Notes under the pieces: generated by a model
The model's database searches: none
Seen by the model: only the letters and a program-made list of their open reading frames with translations
What the model was told of the DNA's origin: nothing
Shown: positions 7,604-17,135 of the stretch, piece after piece
Numbering within the stretch: the stretch's first letter is position 1
Layout of the letters: the number at the start of each line of letters is the position of its first letter
Assembly: GCA_902461935.1 (NCBI GenBank)
Contig: CABPZP010000002.1
Span: 55,446 to 119,445 of the forward strand
DNA length: 64,000 nucleotides
Direction of reading: 5' to 3'
Source of the DNA: Merdicola sp905200315
GTDB lineage: Bacteria; Bacillota; Clostridia; TANB77; CAG-508
Position numbers and translations under genes: made by a program

Positions 7604-8909
7604 ATGAAATATATAAATAAAATAAAAGAAAAATTAAAAGAAATAAATTATAAAGAATTAGCTAGAAATCTAATAGTATTATTTGTATTATATTTATTAA
7701 CTTCTACATTTGCTGGAATTGATATTTATGAGTATGAAGAGTTTATTAAAAATCTAAAAATTATAAACTGTATAGAATTGTTTTTTAAAAATATGATATT
7801 TAATTTAGATTTTGTTTTAAATTATTTTATATTAGTTGCAATGTATCTAATAAATTATGGGATTTCTGGCAGAAAAAGAATAGCTATGTTAATTACAATT
7901 GTATTAAGCAGTGCATTTTCAATAATGGATTATTTTGTAACTCAAATAAGAGGAATAGGTTTTACATTCTTTAAAAAATAGAAAAAATACCGTAGTAGGA
8001 AAAATGCATTCATCACAATATGGTGGTGGAACTGCAAATGTAGAGTATGAATTTTTAACACGAAATGCAACAGCGTTTTTGCCAGTTGGAGCTATGCCAT
8101 ATCAACAATATATAAAAAAAGATACAAACTCTGCTGTTTCATATATGAATGGTTTAAATTATAAAACAATAGGAATTCATTCGTGGTATAAAACGGGTTA
8201 TAGCAGAGGAAAAATATATAAATATTTAGGATTTGATAAATCATTATTTAAAGAAGATATGAACAATCTGGAAAATGAAATAAATGAGTATTCTAGCGAT
8301 ATAAGCACATATAAATATGTAATAGATGAATTAGAAAATAAAGAAAAAGATGAAAGTATATTTGAATTTGTTGTAACAATGCAAAATCATTTACCATATA
8401 TATATCAAAATGATAATGGTCAAAAATATGTAGACAATATATATGTAAATAATTATTTACAAGTGCAAAATAAAGTTGATAATGCTTTGAAATATTTAAT
8501 AGACTATATAGAAAAATATGATGAAAAAACAATTGTGCTATTTTTTGGAGATCATCAACCAAACTTAAACTTGCAAGATGAATATGGAATAAGAAGCGGA
8601 ATAAAAGAAGATGAAGCAAATTATATAGTTCCATATTTTATAACAGCTAATTATGACATTAATTTAGAAGGAAAAGAAGAAATTAGTACAAACTATTTAG
8701 AAAGCTTATTAATGAAAAATACAAATCTAAAGAAAGATTCGTATAGTTTGTATATGGAAGAATTAAATAAGGAAATACCAATAATAACGAATCAATATTA
8801 TATAGATAAAGATGGTAATAAAAACGAAATAGATGATAAAGAATCTAAATATTATGATAAATTACAAGAATACCAAAAAGTTGTATATTATAAAATGTTT
8901 GATGAATAA
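7604..8909 (+). pseudogene. Lipoteichoic-acid-synthase-like sulfatase-fold gene with internal deletion
   Basis: The first part (7604-7981, 125 aa) holds N-terminal membrane segments (LIVLFVLYLLTSTFAG; LDFVLNYFILVAMYLINYG; IAMLITIVLSSAFSIMDYF). The second part (8004-8909, 301 aa, another frame) joins at TVVGKMHSSQYGGGTANVEYEFLTR and holds the alkaline-phosphatase-fold C-terminus (TIGIHSWY; FVVTMQNHLPY; FFGDHQPN). The segment normally between them, with the last helices and the catalytic threonine region, is missing. This is a deletion plus frame change, not a single-base shift. The enzyme should be inactive. SD GAGG precedes the first ATG. Confidence 0.8.
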
Positions 8910-8917
8910 AAAGAAAA

Positions 8918-8946
8918 CCCCCGTACTCAAATATGAGAACGGGGGG
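8918..8946 (-). terminator. Strong GC-rich terminator, convergent genes
   Basis: CCCCCGT-rich 12-bp stem with one mismatch and a short AATA loop. On the minus strand it is followed by a T-rich tail just after the stop of the 8952-9341 gene. Confidence 0.85.
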
Positions 8947-8951
8947 AAAGA

Positions 8952-9341
8952 TTATTTAATAGCATTAATGATTTGTGTTAATCTATTAGACAAAACACTA
9001 TCTTCAGGATTATACATATCAATATGTAACACATGATAATCATTAATATAAAACTGAAGAATGCCTTTCATAGACATAACAGCATTGCCAATAGTAAGCA
9101 TACTATTAATTTTTTCGCAATTTTCTAATTTACAAGAAATTTTTAAATCTGAAAATTCAGAAGAGTTTTCGTATATTTTGATTCTCAGCAAAGCGACATT
9201 TGAATGATATGTCAGGATACAATAGGCTTTGTTTAAAATCATATCATTTACAATTGGAAGAAGATGATTTAAATTTACGTTATCGCTTTTCAATTGTAAA
9301 TCATACTCCCGAATTTTTTGCTTTTCATTAAGTTTCAACAT
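8952..9341 (-). CDS. Hypothetical protein (129 aa)
   Basis: Not recognised. No signal peptide or membrane helix; mixed alpha/beta composition with several cysteines. I start at MLKLNEKQ, where AAAGGAGG is correctly spaced; an upstream in-frame ATG has no SD and lies in the promoter region. Codon use is less AT-biased than its neighbours and includes a CGG arginine (KIREYD). It has its own near-consensus promoter and a strong terminator, so it looks like an independent accessory unit, like the 924-1586, 9456-9734 and 50800-51108 genes. Confidence 0.65.
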   Translation of the reverse strand: MLKLNEKQKIREYDLQLKSDNVNLNHLLPIVNDMILNKAYCILTYHSNVALLRIKIYENSSEFSDLKISCKLENCEKINSMLTIGNAVMSMKGILQFYINDYHVLHIDMYNPEDSVLSNRLTQIINAIK

Positions 9342-9387
9342 AGTTGCCTCCTTTATTGTGTAGGGTACTTGACCCATTGATATTATC

Positions 9388-9416
9388 ATTATAGCACATT
9401 ATGTAGATAAAGGCAA
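9388..9416 (-). promoter_or_regulatory. Promoter of the 129-aa hypothetical gene
   Basis: Minus strand TTGCCT, 17-nt spacer, TATAAT; leader about 45 nt. Confidence 0.7.
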
Positions 9417-9426
9417 ATTTTTATAA

Positions 9427-9455
9427 AAAAAAGCAACCCTTTTAGGGAAGCTTTA
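9427..9455 (-). terminator. Terminator of the 92-aa hypothetical gene
   Basis: Minus-strand hairpin AGC-tt-CCCT / AGGG-tt-GCT with a small internal loop, then seven T. Confidence 0.75.
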
Positions 9456-9734
9456 CTATAGCCATAAGGTTGAATTGTTTTTTAATTCATTTTGTTGATC
9501 TTCAGAAACATTACCAAAATAGAAGATATTGTAATTTCCACTATCTATTACTCTGTTAATAACGCATTCATTTAATACAGGTGTACTACCAAAGTAACCT
9601 AAGAAATCTGAAGATTTTTCTTTAGATACAATAATATTTTGATTAACACCAACTTCTACTTCTTCGTTTATAATTCCTGTAACTGTTGTTTTTGTTGTGT
9701 TTCTTGCATTTTTTGATCCTGCTGTTCTTGCCAT
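9456..9734 (-). CDS. Hypothetical protein (92 aa)
   Basis: Not recognised. Starts MARTAGSKNARNTTKTT, a short basic threonine-rich stretch, then a more hydrophobic part (VGVNQNIIVSKEKSSDFLGYFG) ending in STLWL. The longest open frame begins much farther upstream, but AAGGAGG sits exactly before this ATG, so the 169-aa version is rejected. The leader contains a dyad TTGGT-ACAA-ACCAA (9764-9777) within a longer imperfect palindrome (about 9748-9785), a possible operator or RNA hairpin. A TATAAT on the minus strand (9790-9795) is the likely -10. Confidence 0.6.
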   Translation of the reverse strand: MARTAGSKNARNTTKTTVTGIINEEVEVGVNQNIIVSKEKSSDFLGYFGSTPVLNECVINRVIDSGNYNIFYFGNVSEDQQNELKNNSTLWL

Positions 9735-9887
9735 ATAAATAGCCTCCTTAAATAAATTATTCTTTGGTACAAACCAATTATTTAAAAGTATTATATCAAA
9801 AAAAAACGAAAAATCAATTATTTTGTTAAAAAAAATAAAAAATATTATACTATCTATAATTTGTATTTTTTTGTCGAATGATTTTTC

Positions 9888-9990
9888 TTGCAAAAGTAAA
9901 TTAAATGTGTTAATAATATAAAAAATATAGGGAGCAAAGAAATAGATGAATGAAAAAGCATTCATTATATTTCTTTGCTCTTTTGTGTAT
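9888..9990 (+). ncRNA. Possible small RNA: promoter followed by long hairpin and T tract
   Basis: In the 342-bp gap between the divergent genes at 9734 and 10077: TTGCAA (9888-9893), 17-nt spacer, TAATAA (9911-9916), then a long hairpin of about 20 bp (9932-9953 with 9959-9980, GAGCAAAGAAATA.../...TTTCTTTGCTC) ending in TTTT. No ORF with an SD is in between. It may be a short transcript or only a stray terminator. The remainder of the gap holds AT-rich sequence and the likely comM -10 (TATAAT, 10047-10052). Confidence 0.35.
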
Positions 9991-10076
9991 TAAAATTTGT
10001 ATTTTATAGAAAGAGTAGAATATTTAGAGCATATATAAGTAATTTTTATAATATATGAATATTTTTAGGAGGAAAT

Positions 10077-11610
10077 ATGTTATCAATTGTGCAAAGTATA
10101 GGATTACATGGACTAGAAGGATATTTAATAAAAGTTGAAGTAGATACATCTGCTGGGCTTCCTAGTTTTGATATTGTTGGTCTGCCGGATGTTAGTGTAA
10201 AAGAATCAAAAGAAAGAGTAAGAACTGCAATTAAAAATTCTGGACTTAACTTTGAAAGTAGGAAAATAATTGTAAATTTATCTCCTGCAAATACAAGAAA
10301 AGAAGGTTCACTATTCGATTTACCAATAGCGGTAGGAATTTTAAAATCTATGGAAAGTATAGAAAATAAAGATTTATCAGATTATGTTTTTGTAGGAGAA
10401 TTATCTTTAGATGGAAAATTAAATAAAGTTACAGGAGTACTTCCAATATGTATAGAAGCATCAAAATTAGGAATAAAAAATATAATATTGCCTAAAGAAA
10501 ATGCAAAAGAAGCAGCAGTGGTAAGAAATTTAAATGTTATACCTGCAAACGATTTAACACAAGTGGTAAACTACTTAAATGGAAAAATAAAAATAGAAAA
10601 AGAAATAATAGATATTAATAAATTATTTGAGATAAAAGATAAATATTTATTTGATTTTTCAGAAGTAAAAGGACAAGAAAATATAAAAAGAGCAATAGAA
10701 GTTGCAGCAGCAGGAGGGCACAATTGTATGTTAATAGGAAGTCCAGGTTCACGGTAAAACAATGATGGCAAGAAGAATACCAACAATATTACCAAGTTTA
10801 ACCTTTGAAGAAGCACTAGAAATTACTAAAATACATAGTATAGCAGGAAATTTACCAGAAAATGTACCTTTAATAACATCAAGGCCTTTTAGAAGTCCAC
10901 ACCATACAATATCTTCTGTTTCATTAGTAGGAGGAGGTAGAATACCTAAACCAGGAGAAATGAGCCTTTCACATTATGGAGTATTATTTTTAGATGAATT
11001 AACAGAATTTAATAAAAATACTTTAGAAGTAATGAGAACACCTCTAGAAGATAAAAAAATAACAATATCAAGAGTAAATGCAAGTTTAACATATCCGTGT
11101 AATTGTATGTTAGTGGTATCTTTAAATCCGTGTCCATGTGGATATTATGGTTCTAAGGATAAAGAGTGTACATGTTCAGATACTGCAATTGCAAAATATA
11201 TGGGTAAAATAAGCGGACCACTGTTAGATAGAATAGATATTCAAGTAGAAGTTCCTAGTGTTAAATATAGCAAATTAGAAGTAGAGCAACCAAGTGAAAG
11301 TTCAGAAGCAATTAGAAAAAGAGTAAATAAGGCAAGAAAAATTCAAATAGAAAGATATAAAGAAAATGGGATATTTTCTAATTCAGAACTAACACCAAAA
11401 TTAATGAATAAATATTGCAAATTAGATGAAGCTGGAAAGAAAATACTAAAAAATGCAATTGAGAAATTAGGGCTAAGTGCACGTGCCCACGATAGAATTA
11501 TAAAAGTTTCTAGAACAATAGCTGATTTAGAAGAAAAACAAAATATAGAGGCTAAACACATTGCAGAAGCAATACAGTATAGAAGTTTAGATAGAAAATA
11601 TTGGAGATGA
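10077..11610 (+). CDS. comM: Mg-chelatase-like AAA+ ATPase ComM/YifB, read through a +1 shift
   Basis: Composite about 510 aa, normal for the family. Part 1 (10077-10757) holds the LonC-like N-terminal domain (GLPSFDIVGLPDVSVKESKERV). Part 2 (+1 frame, to 11610) holds the Mg_chelatase AAA+ core (FRSPHHTIS, GEMSLSHYGVLFLDEL, CNCMLVVSLNPCPCG) and C-terminal domain. The break is inside Walker A: GSPGS, then an extra C at 10752 makes CGG and an immediate TAA. Skipping it restores GSPGSGKTMMARR. ComM is a helicase promoting branch migration in transformation. First gene of comM-dprA-yraN; SD AGGAGG. Either frameshifting, a mutation or a base error. Confidence 0.88.
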
Positions 11611-11614
11611 AAAA

Positions 11615-12476
11615 ATGAAGAAAATTATAATTGAAGATATAGAATTTCCACAGACTTTAAGAGATATAGAAAAACCACCTAAACAGTTATATTATGAAGG
11701 AAATATTAATTTATTAAAGCAAACCTCAATTGCAGTAATTGGTTCAAGATGTTGTAGTGAATATGGAGTAAAAATGTGTACGAAGTTTTCAAGTGAACTA
11801 GCAGAAGCAGGGCTGGTAATTACAAGTGGAATGGCAAAGGGAATAGATACGGTAGCTCATTCAAGTTGTTTGCAAAGTGGAGGAAAAACAATAGCAGTTT
11901 TAGGATGCGGTCTTAATAAAATATTTCCAAGAGAAAATACATATTTATACAAAGAAATAATATACAATGATGGTCTAGTTATATCAGAATATGAACCAGA
12001 AACAGAAGCAAATACTAAGTATTTTCCACAAAGAAATAGAATAGTAAGTGGACTTTCAGTTCGGAACGTTGGTTATAGAATCGGCATATAGAAGTGGAAC
12101 AAGTATCACAGCAGGACTTGCAATTAATCAGGGAAAAAAGGTATTTTGTGTGCCACATAGTTTAGGAACAAAAACAGGTGTAGGAAATAATAGACTTATT
12201 CAGCAAGGTGCAAAATTAGTTGTTTCAACAGAAGATATTTTAGAAGAACTAAAAATAATACAAAATAGTGAAGTAAAAGAAGAAAATGATGAAAATATAG
12301 AAGTAGCAGAAGAATATAAAAAAGTATATGAAAACTTAACATATGAACTAATACCAATAAATAGTTTATGTAGTAAATTACAATGTAAAATAAGTGAATT
12401 AAATTATTTAATAACAATGATGGAAATGGAAAATTTAATAGAAATAATGCCAGGAAATATGATAAAAAGGAAGTAA
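11615..12476 (+). CDS. dprA: DNA-processing protein DprA, read through a +1 shift
   Basis: Composite about 286 aa. Rossmann-like DprA fold: AVIGSRCCSEYG, ITSGMAKGIDTVAHSSCL, TIAVLGCGLNKIFPRENTYLY, PQRNRIVSGLS, then after the shift GTLVIESAYRSGTSITAGLAINQGKKVFCVP, and a C-terminal winged-helix-like part (about 230-286). DprA loads RecA on incoming single-stranded DNA. In LSVGTLVIES an extra C (12062) before the glycine codon GGA creates an in-frame CGG; the unshifted frame stops at 12091. The start is 4 nt after the comM stop and yraN begins 4 nt after the stop, a tight operon. Confidence 0.9.
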
Positions 12477-12480
12477 TAAA

Positions 12481-12840
12481 ATGTATAAAAAACACATAGT
12501 GGGAATTGAAGGAGAAAATATAGCAAGTAAATATTTAGAAGACTTAGGATATAAAATTATAGAAAGAAATTTTATGTGTAAAACAGGAGAGATAGATATT
12601 GTAGCATTTGATTTAAAAAAAGAAGAATTAGTTTTTGTAGAAGTAAAAACAAGAAGTAACTATTCATATGGAACACCTGCAGAAGCAGTAACAAATATAA
12701 AACAAAAGCATATTTACAAGAAAGCAAGATATTATATACATTTACATAATTTATATGAATTATATACACGAATAGATGTTATAGAAATTTTATTAAAAAA
12801 TAATAGCTATAAATTGAATCATTTGAAACAAGTAACATAA
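12481..12840 (+). CDS. YraN/UPF0102 endonuclease-like protein
   Basis: 119 aa, normal length. The restriction-endonuclease-like core is visible: GxxGE...A..YL..LGY.I..RN, then GEIDIVAFD...ELVFVEVKTR (the D-x(n)-E-x-K nuclease triad: D of GEID, E and K of VEVKTR). The family's role is poorly defined; the link with DprA/ComM suggests DNA processing. Third gene of the comM-dprA-yraN operon, read with an SD inside the end of dprA (AAGGAAG). Confidence 0.92.
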   Translation: MYKKHIVGIEGENIASKYLEDLGYKIIERNFMCKTGEIDIVAFDLKKEELVFVEVKTRSNYSYGTPAEAVTNIKQKHIYKKARYYIHLHNLYELYTRIDVIEILLKNNSYKLNHLKQVT

Positions 12841-12876
12841 GTATACTTATAATTTTAATACAAATTTCTCTCATAG

Positions 12877-12904
12877 GTTGTAGGGGTCGACGCCTCTGTC
12901 GACC
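12877..12904 (+). repeat. REP-like hairpin
   Basis: GTAGGGG foot, stem GGTCGAC/GTCGACC. It lies in the 301-bp gap between yraN and rsmA. Confidence 0.85.
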
Positions 12905-12995
12905 AAAAATAAATATTATGATAAGCCAAAATAATAAATTAATCTAAAATTTCATGAATGTATGGTCGGTTATTGACAGCCATAGAAAAATAATA

Positions 12996-13018
12996 AAAGG
13001 CGACCAATGGTCGCCTTT
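12996..13018 (+). terminator. REP-derived hairpin / terminator-like palindrome
   Basis: AAAGGCGACC...GGTCGCCTTT, near-perfect palindrome. The same stem class recurs at 29400-29427 with the full GTAGGGG foot. It could end comM-dprA-yraN transcripts. Confidence 0.6.
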
Positions 13019-13093
13019 ACACGCACGAAGAATTTAATTTTAATTATATTATTTTGTCTTTAAATAATGTCAAATAATAATTGACCTAATTTG

Positions 13094-13122
13094 TTTACAA
13101 AAATAGGGTTATATTGTATAAT
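13094..13122 (+). promoter_or_regulatory. rsmA promoter
   Basis: TTTACA (13094-13099), 17-nt spacer, TATAAT (13117-13122), about 20 nt before the start codon. Confidence 0.7.
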
Positions 13123-13141
13123 TCCATAAGAGGAGAGATTT

Positions 13142-13987
13142 ATGAATTTATTTGAAGAAACAAAATTTCTAATGAAAAAATACGGAATTACAGCTAATAA
13201 AAATTTAGGACAAAATTTTTTAATTGATGAAAGTGTAATTATAGATGCGTGTGATTCTGCAAATATAAATAAAGAAGATTTAGTTATAGAAATCGGACCA
13301 GGATTAGGAACTCTTACTAAATATATTTTGGAAAGAGCAGGAAAAGTTATATGTGTAGAGATAGATGAAAGAATGATAGATATTTTAAAAGAAAGATTTT
13401 TCTTGTACCAAAATTTTGAAATAATAAATGAAGATATTTTAAAAGTTGACTTACATAAATTAATAAAAGAAGAAAAAAATGAAAATATAAAAAATGTAAA
13501 AATTGTAGCAAATTTACCATATTACATTACAACACCAATAATAATGAAATTATTAGAAGAAAGATTAGATTTACAAAGTATAACTGTAATGGTGCAAAAA
13601 GAAGTTGCAGAAAGGTTAATTGCAATTCCTGGTGAAAAATCAGCAGGAGCAATAACTTATTCTGTATATTATTATGCAGATTCAAAAAATGTAAGAATTG
13701 TTGATAAAAGCTCATTTATTCCAGAACCATCTGTGGAATCTGAAGTAATTAATTTAAGAATAAGAGAAAAGCCACCAGTTGAAGTAAATAGTGAGGAAAT
13801 ATTTTTTAAATTAATAAAAATTGCATTTATGCAAAGAAGAAAAACTTTAGTAAATTCGCTAAGCAATAGCGGATTTATAGAAAAAAATAAAATAACAGAA
13901 ATACTAAAGCAATTAAATATAAATGAAAATATAAGAGCAGAAAAGCTATCAATACAAGATTTTGCAAATATTGCAAATGAAATTTAG
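13142..13987 (+). CDS. rsmA: 16S rRNA (A1518/A1519) dimethyltransferase RsmA/KsgA
   Basis: 281 aa, full length. SAM-binding motif I EIGPGLGTLT, preceded by the family signature LGQNFLIDES. The catalytic NLPY motif appears as VANLPYYITTPI. The C-terminal helical domain includes FMQRRKTLVNSLS. It dimethylates two adenines in helix 45 of 16S rRNA. SD GAGGAGAG precedes the ATG; the gene has its own promoter and is followed closely by a 46-aa ORF with an excellent SD. Confidence 0.97.
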   Translation: MNLFEETKFLMKKYGITANKNLGQNFLIDESVIIDACDSANINKEDLVIEIGPGLGTLTKYILERAGKVICVEIDERMIDILKERFFLYQNFEIINEDILKVDLHKLIKEEKNENIKNVKIVANLPYYITTPIIMKLLEERLDLQSITVMVQKEVAERLIAIPGEKSAGAITYSVYYYADSKNVRIVDKSSFIPEPSVESEVINLRIREKPPVEVNSEEIFFKLIKIAFMQRRKTLVNSLSNSGFIEKNKITEILKQLNINENIRAEKLSIQDFANIANEI

Positions 13988-13996
13988 GAGGAAAAA

Positions 13997-14137
13997 ATGT
14001 TAAAAAGAGAAAATGATACAGAAAAAAATAAAAATTTAGAGGAATTAAATTCAAAATATAATTTAGAAGAACTATTTAATAACATTGTTTTAGAAAAAGA
14101 ACAAAAAAATTTAGAAAAAAACAAAAAAACTATTTAA
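13997..14137 (+). CDS. Small acidic/lysine-rich hypothetical protein (46 aa)
   Basis: Begins MLKRENDTEKNKNLEEL and ends EKNKKTI. It starts 9 nt after the rsmA stop with a textbook SD (AGGAGG, 6-nt spacer), which is the main reason to believe it. Charged, probably helical, no recognisable domain. It may be co-translated with rsmA. Confidence 0.5.
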   Translation: MLKRENDTEKNKNLEELNSKYNLEELFNNIVLEKEQKNLEKNKKTI

Positions 14138-14200
14138 AAAGTATAATGCTATATGATATAATAGAAACGTGAAGTTTTATTTTATAATAGGAGAGATTAT

Positions 14201-14932
14201 ATGAACCAAATTCTTGTAACAGAAAAATTATATGTAACTCCAGAGCTAAGAAAAAAGAAAAAGATGTATAAAGTTCAATTTATAATTTCTATTATTTTAG
14301 TATTTATATTAGCAGGATATTATATATACCAAGAATACGATAAATATAAAAATGAACAATTATCAAAGCAAATATTAGCAAATGTAGATATTGATACACA
14401 AGAAGATGATACTGCAATGAAAAATGAAGGTGATGTTTTAGTTGTAATATTAGATGAAAACGAAAACTCGGGTTCAAATGGAACTTCAACCGAAAATGCA
14501 GCCTTTAGTACAGAAGTTCAAACAACAGCATCTGGAACAAAATATTCTACAATAGCTATAATAAATATTCCTAAAATTGGAGTAAACTATCCAGTACTTT
14601 CAGAAGCTTCTGATGAACTTCTAAAAATAGCTCCAAATAAATTTTGGGGACCAAATCCAAATGAAGTAGGAAATTTCTGTATAGTTGCTCATAATTATAG
14701 AAATTCTAAATTCTTTAGTAAAGTGCCAACATTAGTAAATGGAGATATCATAGAATTAACAGACTTAAGTGGAAGAACATTAAAATATTCAGTATATGAC
14801 AAATATACTGTAGATCCAGAAGATGTAGCTTGTACAAGTCAGCTAACTGGAGGTAAAAAGGAAGTAACTTTAATAACCTGTACAAATGATAGTAAACAAA
14901 GAGTTATAGTAAAAGCAACAGAGGTGTTGTAA
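14201..14932 (+). CDS. Sortase (class D-like)
   Basis: 243 aa. N-terminal membrane helix (residues about 24-43), a spacer of about 70 residues, then the sortase beta barrel from YSTIAIINIPKIGVNYPVL. Catalytic residues: H164 (VAHNYRN), C227 (TLITC) and R234 (KQRVIV). It joins LPXTG-like surface proteins to the wall; no substrate is visible nearby. A promoter with TATAAT about 30 nt upstream of the SD (AGGAGAG) is likely. Its stop overlaps the ATG of the next gene (TAATG), so the two are translationally coupled. Confidence 0.9.
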   Translation: MNQILVTEKLYVTPELRKKKKMYKVQFIISIILVFILAGYYIYQEYDKYKNEQLSKQILANVDIDTQEDDTAMKNEGDVLVVILDENENSGSNGTSTENAAFSTEVQTTASGTKYSTIAIINIPKIGVNYPVLSEASDELLKIAPNKFWGPNPNEVGNFCIVAHNYRNSKFFSKVPTLVNGDIIELTDLSGRTLKYSVYDKYTVDPEDVACTSQLTGGKKEVTLITCTNDSKQRVIVKATEVL

Positions 14933-15108
14933 TGGAATATAAAATTGGAGACATTGTAGAAACTAAAAAAAATCATCCATGCGGAGGAAACTTGTGGGAA
15001 ATAACAGGTATAGGAGTAAAATTTCGCATGAAATGTAAAAAGTGTGAGCATATAATATTATTAGATAGACAACAAGCACTAAAGAGAATAAAAAATAAAA
15101 AACAATAG
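14932..15108 (+). CDS. DUF951-family small zinc-ribbon-like protein
   Basis: 58 aa. MEYKIGDIVETKKNHPCGGNLWEI matches the DUF951 family of Firmicutes; function unknown. Cysteines: one in HPCGG and a pair in MKCKKCEH, a possible metal site. The ATG overlaps the sortase stop codon. In other Firmicutes this family often sits near ychF or parB/soj genes, so the context here is unusual. Confidence 0.8.
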   Translation: MEYKIGDIVETKKNHPCGGNLWEITGIGVKFRMKCKKCEHIILLDRQQALKRIKNKKQ

Positions 15109-15119
15109 AAAAGGAATGA

Positions 15120-16499
15120 ATGAAAATGGGATTAATAAAAGATTTTTTAAATAGAAATAAAAAAGAAGCTCTTTCAGATGCTACTATATCTATACAAAAT
15201 AAAAAAATTAATGAACAAATGGATTTATTACAACATCAACAAGAAAAAATAGATGCAATAGTAGCAAAAATGAGAAGTGTTGCAAGTGAAGTAAAAGAAA
15301 CAAAAAAAGAAATTGATGGAATTAAAGAGAAAAGAAATAAATGCGTAAGTACTTATACAAGATATAATCCGAAAGAAATCGAAGATTTTGATAATAACTT
15401 TAAGATAAGGAGATTAAGCAAAGATAGTGAATATAACTATATTGTTACTTTAGTTGCAGATAAAAATAAAAAAGATGAAATTGTTATGGGACAATTTAAC
15501 AACGGAGATATAAAAACTATTACTGATAAATTCGAAGAAATGCTTAAATTTCAAGCAAACTTACAATTTGGAGAAATTGATAAAGATGTTATTAATGAAT
15601 ATTACAAAAAATTAGAAGAATATGCTGAGTTAAATAATATTACTATAACTAAAGAAGGAAAAGAAATTTTAACTAATACTAAAAATGAATCAAAAAATAT
15701 TTCAAAAACTATTATATATATGGGTGATGATAATACAATAGAAAAAACCATAATAAAGGATAACAAAGATATTTTAAATGATCTTAACAATTATGCTTTT
15801 GATGAGCTTCCTGAAATGAGAGCAACTGATAAAATTATTGAAAAAATTGTTGATATAAACAAACAAGAAAATATAGAAGAATTACTAAGTAATAATAAAG
15901 ATACTTTAAATAGATATTTAAGAGAAAATACAGAAGCTAAAGAAATAATAAAGAAATTACATAGAAATTCTATAGAAACGGATATATGTTTAGATGCAAT
16001 GAAATATATAGAAGAAGATAAAGAAAATTTCGAAAAAACAGAAGAATATAATTATATGAGAGTATTTACAGAAGGAAAATATAATGAGGCTAAAAATTAT
16101 TATAATACAATGAAATTAGATATATCAAAGTTAAGTACAAAATTAAGTAAAGGTGATACTGCAGAAGATATAAAAAAGAAAATGCAAATTAATAGATTTT
16201 TACATGATAAACATAGCCAAAATATAGGAGAACTAAATCCTGAACATGAAAATATGTATAATTCATTTTTAGACAACATAAAGCCAGATCCAAATTATGA
16301 GATAATTAATTCAGCAAGACAAAAAGAAAAAATGTATTTGGCTAGTATTATAGATAGTGAAAAAACGAAACTTGTAAATGAAAACAAAGGAAATATAGAA
16401 GATTATAACGAATTATTAGACAGACAAGATTTTGGTAATAGAGCTAAATATAATATACCAGATGGAGATAGAGAACATTCAGGTAATGATGGAAGATAA
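15120..16499 (+). CDS. Large coiled-coil hypothetical protein (about 459 aa)
   Basis: Not recognised. The first 75 residues are a predicted coiled coil (INEQMDLLQHQQEKIDAIVAKMRSV...KEIDGIKEKR). The rest is mostly helical and charged, without signal peptide or membrane segments. It follows DUF951 by 11 nt, so it may be the third gene of the sortase transcript. Two ATGs three codons apart are possible starts (15120, 15126); SD GAAAAGGAA. The C-terminus PDGDREHSGNDGR is polar. It could be a structural or surface-linked factor but nothing proves it. Confidence 0.7.
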   Translation: MKMGLIKDFLNRNKKEALSDATISIQNKKINEQMDLLQHQQEKIDAIVAKMRSVASEVKETKKEIDGIKEKRNKCVSTYTRYNPKEIEDFDNNFKIRRLSKDSEYNYIVTLVADKNKKDEIVMGQFNNGDIKTITDKFEEMLKFQANLQFGEIDKDVINEYYKKLEEYAELNNITITKEGKEILTNTKNESKNISKTIIYMGDDNTIEKTIIKDNKDILNDLNNYAFDELPEMRATDKIIEKIVDINKQENIEELLSNNKDTLNRYLRENTEAKEIIKKLHRNSIETDICLDAMKYIEEDKENFEKTEEYNYMRVFTEGKYNEAKNYYNTMKLDISKLSTKLSKGDTAEDIKKKMQINRFLHDKHSQNIGELNPEHENMYNSFLDNIKPDPNYEIINSARQKEKMYLASIIDSEKTKLVNENKGNIEDYNELLDRQDFGNRAKYNIPDGDREHSGNDGR

Positions 16500-16501
16500 G
16501 A

Positions 16502-16534
16502 AAATAGAGAGCATTTATAAAATGCTCTCTATTT
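16502..16534. terminator. Bidirectional terminator between convergent genes
   Basis: 15-bp perfect stem (16502-16516 with 16520-16534), A-rich on one side and T-rich on the other. It overlaps the engB stop codon. Confidence 0.85.
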
Positions 16535-17096
16535 CTTTCCATACATTTTCGGAATATATTTTTCTTTCAGAAGAAAAAGGCATACAAACTGCATCTCCTA
16601 TAGGATTTAGTTCGTTTTGTATTTCTTTACAGGCTCCTTCAACTTTTGTTATCGCAATTTTATCTGCCTTATTAGTTAAAATAATAAAAGGCAATTTAGC
16701 ACTTATAACATAATTGTACATCAACTTATCGTTTTCAGTAGGTTTATGGCGGATGTCAACTAAGAAAATTATTAAAGCAATTTGTTTTCTATTAAATAAA
16801 TACTCTTCAATAAAATGACCAACTTGTTCTTGTTCTTTTTTAGACATTTTGCTATAACCATAGCCAGGTAAATCAACAAAATAAAATTTATCATCAATAT
16901 TATAAAAATTTAATTGACGTGTTTTTCCTGGTTCACTACTTGTTCTTGCAAGTTTCTTTCTATTAATCATAGTATTTACAAAAGAAGACTTACCAACATT
17001 AGATTTACCAACTAAAACAATTTCAGGTAAATTATTGTTAGGGTATTGTTTGGGGCTAACAGCAGAAACCTCAAATTTAGGATTTTTAATTAACAT
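16515..17096 (-). CDS. engB: Ribosome-biogenesis GTPase EngB/YsxC
   Basis: 193 aa, full length. GTPase motifs: G1 GKSNVGKSSF, G3 DLPGYGYSK, G4 TNKADK, G5 region MPFSSERK. Needed for assembly of the 50S subunit. SD AAAGGAG precedes the ATG. The serS gene lies upstream on the same strand, separated by two REP hairpins. Confidence 0.96.
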   Translation of the reverse strand: MLIKNPKFEVSAVSPKQYPNNNLPEIVLVGKSNVGKSSFVNTMINRKKLARTSSEPGKTRQLNFYNIDDKFYFVDLPGYGYSKMSKKEQEQVGHFIEEYLFNRKQIALIIFLVDIRHKPTENDKLMYNYVISAKLPFIILTNKADKIAITKVEGACKEIQNELNPIGDAVCMPFSSERKIYSENVWKEIESIL

Positions 17097-17135
17097 TTTT
17101 TTACTCCTTTAATTTTAATATAATCAAAAATTATT

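Noticed and set aside
9456..9965. A 169-aa version of the small minus-strand gene
   Set aside because: The N-terminal extension covers the promoter and leader; a perfect SD lies before the internal ATG at 9734.
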